Positions 60,392 to 64,000 of a stretch of DNA of 64,000 nucleotides are shown piece after piece. The translations under genes were made by a program, and so were the position numbers. The stretch is from positions 62,001 to 126,000 of the forward strand of contig NZ_BIMC01000006.1 in NCBI RefSeq assembly GCF_004000885.1. The letters run 5' to 3'. The number at the start of each line of letters is the position of its first letter. The first letter of the stretch is position 1. The notes under the pieces are model-generated. The model saw only the letters and a list, made by a program, of their open reading frames with translations, had not been told where the DNA came from and did not search any database. Source of the stretch: Paenibacillus glucanolyticus NBRC 15330 (GTDB lineage Bacteria; Bacillota; Bacilli; Paenibacillales; Paenibacillaceae).

Positions 60392-60434
60392 AAACAAGAC
60401 ACCTTTTCTATTACGAAAGGTGTCTTGTTTTATA
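60392..60434. terminator. Bidirectional terminator
   Basis: AACAAGACACCTTTT / GAAAGGTGTCTTGTTTT between the convergent MerR and HxlR genes. Confidence 0.9.
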
Positions 60435-60451
60435 TGGCTTATATGAGAGAG

Positions 60452-60793
60452 TCAGGTCCACCGCGCCGCCCACAGCTTCATTTCCTTGCAGATGACGTGC
60501 AGATCCATGCCCTTGGGGGTCAAGGTGTACTCGACCGTAACCGGAACGGTAGGGAATACCTCGCGTTCAAGCACGCCCTGCTCTTCCAGATGGCGAAGCG
60601 TTGTGGTCAGTGCCCGCGGACTGACGTTCGGAATCTTCCGCTGGAGCTCGCCAAACCGTTTCGTGCCGCCGAAGAGCTCGCGGATGACAAGAAATGCCCA
60701 TTTTCCGCCTAAGACCAGTAGCGTTTTTTCGATATTGCATTCGATATGTTCGGGTGTTTTGGGTATGTAGCTGCTCGATTTATTCCCCATCAT
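60452..60793 (-). CDS. HxlR-family HTH regulator
   Basis: A 113-residue winged-helix protein with the HxlR signature: CNIEKTLLVLGGKWAFLVIRELFGGTKRFGELQRKIPNVSPRALTTTLRHLEEQGVLEREVFPTVPVTVEYTLTPKG. A single Cys lies near residue 19, ahead of the HTH, as in YodB/HypR-type redox sensors. It is divergent from an aldo/keto reductase; a TATACT-CA-AGTATA palindrome lies between. It probably represses its neighbours until oxidised or alkylated. Confidence 0.92.
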   Translation of the reverse strand: MMGNKSSSYIPKTPEHIECNIEKTLLVLGGKWAFLVIRELFGGTKRFGELQRKIPNVSPRALTTTLRHLEEQGVLEREVFPTVPVTVEYTLTPKGMDLHVICKEMKLWAARWT

Positions 60794-60821
60794 GAAAGGC
60801 TCCCTCCGATATTCTACTAAC

Positions 60822-60835
60822 TATACTCAAGTATA
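60822..60835. promoter_or_regulatory. HxlR-type operator palindrome
   Basis: TATACT-CA-AGTATA, a perfect dyad in the divergent promoter region of the HxlR and reductase genes. TACT...AGTA is the core recognised by YodB/CatR-type regulators. Confidence 0.65.
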
Positions 60836-60950
60836 TCAGCTATCCTCTCTATAATATAGTGAAGAACATTTCACTTCTTCCCTAAGAATAGGAACTAATT
60901 TAGAATAACAGATGTACCACCATCGTTATCTTATTGAAGGAGGAATTGCA

Positions 60951-61889
60951 ATGAAATATAGAAAATTGGGCCGCACAGGACTCAAGGTCAGTGAGATCAG
61001 CTTGGGAAGCTGGCTTACATACGGCGGTTATGTTGAGCGCGAGAACGCGGTGAACGCCATCAAGACGGCTTATGACCTGGGTATTAACTTTTTTGATACA
61101 GCGAACGTCTATGAAAAGGGTGCGGCTGAAGTGTTGGTTGGCGAAACGCTGAAAGCGTATCCGCGTGAATCGTATGTGCTGGCGACCAAGGCTTTCTGGC
61201 CGATGGGTGATGGTCCGAACGATCGCGGCTTGTCCCGCAAGCACATTATGGAGCAGGCTCATGCCAGCTTGAAGCGTCTGGGCCATGATTATGTCGATAT
61301 TTTCTACTGCCACCGTCATGATCCGGAAACACCGCTTGACGAAACCCTTCGCGCGATTGATGATCTCGTTCGCCAAGGGAAAGTGCTGTATGTTGGCGTC
61401 AGTGAATGGCAGGCTTCGCAAATCGCGGAAGCATTGACCGTAGCGGATCGTTATTTGCTGGACCGTATCGTGGTAAACCAACCGATCTACAACATGTTTG
61501 AACGTTATATCGAGAAGGAAATCATTCCGCTCAGCGAGCGCTCGGGCATCGGTCAGGTGGTATTCTCCCCGCTGGCCCAAGGACTGCTCACAGGGAAATA
61601 CACCTCCGCTTCGGATATTCCAGCCGACAGCCGCGCTGCGAAGCTGGATTGGATGCGCAAAGGCATTACCGAGGAAAAAATCGCGAAGGTTCATGAGCTT
61701 GAGAAGATTGCGGCAGAGCTTGAGGTGTCCGTAGGCAATCTGGCGCTTGCCTGGATTCTGCGTCAACCAAACGTTGCCAGTGCGCTTGTCGGCGCAAGCC
61801 GTCCGGAACAGGTAACCGAGAATGCGAAGGCATCCGGCATTGAACTCAGCGAAGAGGTTCAAACTCGCATTGAAGAGATCCTGAAATAG
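60951..61889 (+). CDS. Aldo/keto reductase (Kv-beta-like)
   Basis: A 312-residue TIM-barrel oxidoreductase with GINFFDTANVYEKGAAEVLVG, the catalytic Asp-Tyr-Lys-His set (DTANVY, ATKAFW, CHRHDPETP), and the NADPH-binding end ALAWILRQPNVASALVGASRPEQV. It reduces aldehydes or ketones with NADPH. ATG at 60951 follows GAAGGAGGAATTGC. Likely under HxlR control. Confidence 0.93.
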   Translation: MKYRKLGRTGLKVSEISLGSWLTYGGYVERENAVNAIKTAYDLGINFFDTANVYEKGAAEVLVGETLKAYPRESYVLATKAFWPMGDGPNDRGLSRKHIMEQAHASLKRLGHDYVDIFYCHRHDPETPLDETLRAIDDLVRQGKVLYVGVSEWQASQIAEALTVADRYLLDRIVVNQPIYNMFERYIEKEIIPLSERSGIGQVVFSPLAQGLLTGKYTSASDIPADSRAAKLDWMRKGITEEKIAKVHELEKIAAELEVSVGNLALAWILRQPNVASALVGASRPEQVTENAKASGIELSEEVQTRIEEILK

Positions 61890-61916
61890 AAAAACAGCAG
61901 GCCAGCTTGAAATGGA

Positions 61917-61951
61917 AAGCCGCTCAACCATTCGTTGAGCGGCTTTTTTTT
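61917..61951. terminator. Terminator between convergent reductase genes
   Basis: AAAGCCGCTCAAC / GTTGAGCGGCTTT with an eight-T run. Confidence 0.92.
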
Positions 61952-61963
61952 GGCGTGGTTTAT

Positions 61964-62938
61964 TTAACCCAGTCGATACGTCGCAAATGGCTTGGCATAC
62001 ACAAAGCCGTTGCTGACTTCGTCCAGGCTCGAACCTAGTGTCTCATCGATCTCGATTTCCAGACTCTTCAGATTATCATCCAGCTGCTCGGTTTTCGTAG
62101 CGCCGACAATGACCGTGGACACCGCAGGGCGATTCATCAGCCAGGCAAGGGAAAGAGCGCTTGGGGATTGACCGTGCTCTGCGGCGAGCTGACTGACTTG
62201 CTGACCGAGCTTTAGATTGTGATCTTCCAGGAAGCGATTGAAGTTCGGATCGGTCTCGGCACGGGAGCCGGAAGGCGTGCTGCTGCCTTGGCTGTATTTG
62301 CCGGTAAGAATACCGCCAGCCAGAGGGAAATACGGAATGATGCCAACGCCCTGATCCAGACAGAGGGGGACCAGCTCCAGTTCCGGTGTTCGGTCCGCGA
62401 GAGAGTAACTCGTCTGGGTGGACACATACCGGGCATATCCTTTAAGCTCGCTGATGCCAAGCGCCTTCATAATTTCCCAAGCTGCATAGTTGGAGGCGCC
62501 GATATATCTCACTTTTCCCGACGACATCAGGTCATCCAGCGTGCGCAAGGTTTCCTCAAGAGGAGTATGGGGGTCAAAGGTATGAATCTGATACAGGTCC
62601 ACATAATCCGTCTTCAGCCGCTTAAGGCTGTTCTCAAGCTCTTGCAGCAGATGATAACGGGAGGAGCCCCGCTCATTGGGTCCCTGGCCATTCACAAGTC
62701 CTGCCTTCGTAGCCAATACGACGTTATGACGCTTGCCGGACAGTGCTTGTCCGATGATTCGTTCCGATTCAGAGCCCGCATAAATGTTGGCGGTATCGAT
62801 GAAATTGATGCCATGGTCCAGTGCATGGTCGATAATGCGTGTCGAAGTCTCTTGATCGGCCCTTTTGCCAAAAGCATTCGTGCCCAGGCCGAGCTTCGAA
62901 ACCTTGAGTCCGCTGCTTCCGAGACGGCAGTAGTTCAT
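61964..62938 (-). CDS. Aldo/keto reductase
   Basis: A 324-residue relative of the preceding reductase (GINFIDTANIYAGSESERIIGQAL, ATKAGLVNGQGPNERGSSRYHL, QIHTFDPHTPLEETL, LSLAWLMNRPAVSTVIVGATKTEQL). The ATG at 62938 has AAAGGAGTCG upstream; a longer frame lacks homology. It shares the TACT/AGTA motif in its promoter with the HxlR gene. Substrate probably small carbonyls. Confidence 0.92.
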   Translation of the reverse strand: MNYCRLGSSGLKVSKLGLGTNAFGKRADQETSTRIIDHALDHGINFIDTANIYAGSESERIIGQALSGKRHNVVLATKAGLVNGQGPNERGSSRYHLLQELENSLKRLKTDYVDLYQIHTFDPHTPLEETLRTLDDLMSSGKVRYIGASNYAAWEIMKALGISELKGYARYVSTQTSYSLADRTPELELVPLCLDQGVGIIPYFPLAGGILTGKYSQGSSTPSGSRAETDPNFNRFLEDHNLKLGQQVSQLAAEHGQSPSALSLAWLMNRPAVSTVIVGATKTEQLDDNLKSLEIEIDETLGSSLDEVSNGFVYAKPFATYRLG

Positions 62939-62965
62939 CTTGATCGACTCCTTTATGTACAGATT

Positions 62966-62975
62966 TACTATAGTA
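62966..62975. promoter_or_regulatory. HxlR-type motif before the second reductase
   Basis: TACTATAGTA, a perfect palindrome about 30 bases before the start of the reductase gene, overlapping a TATACT -10 candidate. Confidence 0.5.
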
Positions 62976-63091
62976 TAAACATTTTCACGGGAGCGGTCCA
63001 AATGGATCAGGGTCAGAACAGCACGGCACTGTTTTGTGTCTACCTTCAAAAGGCTGCGGGAAATCTCCTGAGGCTCCTTGCGATAGGGAGA

Positions 63092-63106
63092 ATACTACGT
63101 TAGTAT
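63092..63106. promoter_or_regulatory. HxlR-type motif before the DinB-like gene
   Basis: ATACTA-CGT-TAGTAT, a perfect palindrome 34 bases before the ATG at 63140. Confidence 0.55.
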
Positions 63107-63139
63107 AGTTACGTACCAATAGGAAGGGGTTATTATAAT

Positions 63140-63604
63140 ATGAATGAAGCTATTTTCAATCAATTGGATTTTGCTAGAGGCGGAACGATCAAAACGGTAG
63201 AAAATGTAACGGAGCAAGAGGCCAATATCATTCCGGAGGGATTCACGAACAATATTCGCTGGAACCTCGGACATATCTACACCGTGCATGAACAGTTCGC
63301 TTTTGCAACGGCTGGTGAGCCTGTACAAATGCCGGAAGGCTTCGAGGCATGGTTCGCAACCGGTACCAAGCCTGCGGATTGGACCACTGAGCCGCCTGCG
63401 TTATCCGAACTGGTAGCGCTTTTGCAAGAACAAACCGCGCGTATTCGCGAAACCTTCTCGAATCGTCTGGACCAGTCTCCAGCACATCCGCTGACCATCG
63501 GTCCACTGACGTTCCAAACCGTGGGCGAGCTCCTTGCGTTCAGCATGTATCATGAAGGCATGCATACGCAGACCATCAAGTCTTATAAGAAAATGATACG
63601 TTAA
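63140..63604 (+). CDS. DinB-like (YfiT/DinB fold) protein
   Basis: A 154-residue four-helix-bundle protein with the metal His positions of the DinB/YfiT fold: H in NIRWNLGHIYTVHEQF and H in YHEGMHTQT. Members are metal-dependent transferases or thiol-handling proteins. The ribosome site is AGGAAGGGG. The promoter motif ties it to the neighbouring redox-type genes. Confidence 0.88.
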   Translation: MNEAIFNQLDFARGGTIKTVENVTEQEANIIPEGFTNNIRWNLGHIYTVHEQFAFATAGEPVQMPEGFEAWFATGTKPADWTTEPPALSELVALLQEQTARIRETFSNRLDQSPAHPLTIGPLTFQTVGELLAFSMYHEGMHTQTIKSYKKMIR

Positions 63605-63613
63605 TCATGAGAA

Positions 63614-63654
63614 GCGATAGAATGGTATCCTTGCGGATGCCTTCTATCGTTTTT
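63614..63654 (+). terminator. Terminator of the DinB-like gene
   Basis: CGATAGAA...GGTATCC-TTGC-GGATGCC...TTCTATCG with TTTTT. Confidence 0.85.
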
Positions 63655-63729
63655 GGTTTGCCCCCTGGGATGATCGATCCTTATAATGAAATTAGCAGAT
63701 TGGAATAACGATTGGAGGATATTACGATT

Positions 63730-64000
63730 ATGGCTATAGAAATAGAACGCAAATACCTTTTGCCGGCATATCCCGATGCCTTGATTCAGGAAGGAATACT
63801 CGTGGTTGAGAAAGAGCAGTTCATCGAGCAGACGTATTTGGCACTGGACGGCGATCAGGAGCTCAGGGTACGCAAAATACAAGATTTGAAGTCCGGCCGG
63901 CTAGAGTTCACCCATACGTTCAAGAAGGGCTGGGGCATTGCCCGCGAAGAGATAGAATACGCCATTTCGGAGGGGCTGTATGAGCAGGTGGTGCAGGCGT
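63730..64000 (+). CDS. CYTH-domain protein, 3' end beyond the window
   Basis: The first 90 codons read MAIEIERKYLLP... with the ExExK signature (EIERK), QTYLALDGDQELRVRK and FTHTFKKGWGIAREEIEYAI, the strands and acidic/basic residues of the triphosphate tunnel metalloenzyme (CYTH) fold. Such proteins act on triphosphates or thiamine triphosphate, or are inorganic triphosphatases. GGAGG lies about 11 bases upstream. Truncated by the window edge. Confidence 0.9.
   Translation, partial: MAIEIERKYLLPAYPDALIQEGILVVEKEQFIEQTYLALDGDQELRVRKIQDLKSGRLEFTHTFKKGWGIAREEIEYAISEGLYEQVVQA

Noticed and set aside
60900..61931. 343-codon minus-strand ORF opposite an aldo/keto reductase
   Set aside because: Shadow frame; the plus strand encodes a full conserved enzyme.
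62219..63103. 294-codon plus-strand ORF opposite the second aldo/keto reductase
   Set aside because: Shadow frame covering the reductase gene and its promoter.

Overview
The window looks like chromosomal DNA of a Paenibacillus-type Firmicute. Signs of this are strong AGGAGG-type ribosome sites, frequent TTG and GTG starts, TTGACA/TATAAT promoters, GC-balanced core genes broken by AT-rich islands, short intergenic terminators, and families common in that genus (LCP proteins, CuAO_N-domain proteins, AraC/LacI-controlled sugar ABC transporters, a type I-C CRISPR repeat). No rRNA or tRNA gene was seen.

Layout. 0-4 kb: an ABC ATPase/FtsX exporter, then an oxidoreductase. 3.9-9 kb is accessory: a possible cysteine-rich peptide/membrane-protein pair, a MazG-like pyrophosphohydrolase, helicase debris, an XRE regulator with a clear operator, a helical (HEPN-like) protein, a SUKH protein and a secreted metzincin-like peptidase. 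9-17 kb carries two copies of a CuAO_N/Cu-Zn superoxide dismutase gene, each preceded by a lipoprotein gene (intact at the second copy, a 3' stub at the first). Between them lie an EamA transporter behind a structured leader and a guanine deaminase/purine permease operon. 17-25 kb: MazEF, a DUF4241 protein, an ECF sigma/anti-sigma pair and much decay (IS3 stub, resolvase stub, truncated PucR, broken DUF2877 gene, broken lipoprotein gene). 25-33 kb: radical SAM, DEAD-box helicase, methyltransferase, MBL hydrolase, phosphatase and an ArsR/DUF2087 operon.

33.9-35.2 kb is a repeat field: two 268-bp direct repeats, each built of four inverted copies of a short unit, and a 64-bp tandem repeat. A TPP riboswitch then controls tenA-thiM-thiD-thiE. 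The thiD gene carries an in-frame insertion of about 145 codons rich in histidine repeats. 39-44 kb holds a dicarboxylate symporter, small immunity-like orphans, two HTH regulators and an orphan two-repeat type I-C CRISPR remnant without cas genes. 44.8-52 kb has an unusual double CNB-PrsW-zinc ribbon membrane protein, a royal-jelly/yellow-family protein, a divergent short pyruvate kinase, an AraC regulator and an LCP protein. 52-59.5 kb is a LacI-controlled sugar ABC operon extended by two VOC proteins, an SDR and a ThuA-like protein. 59.5-64 kb is a stress-type region (TipA-like MerR, HxlR with aldo/keto reductases, DinB-like protein, CYTH protein), in which the HxlR gene, a second reductase and the DinB gene share a TACT/AGTA palindrome.

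The best candidates for something undescribed are the His-rich ThiD, the CNB-CNB-PrsW-zinc ribbon protein, the structured leader of the EamA gene, the composite 268-bp repeats and the Cys-rich peptide pair.
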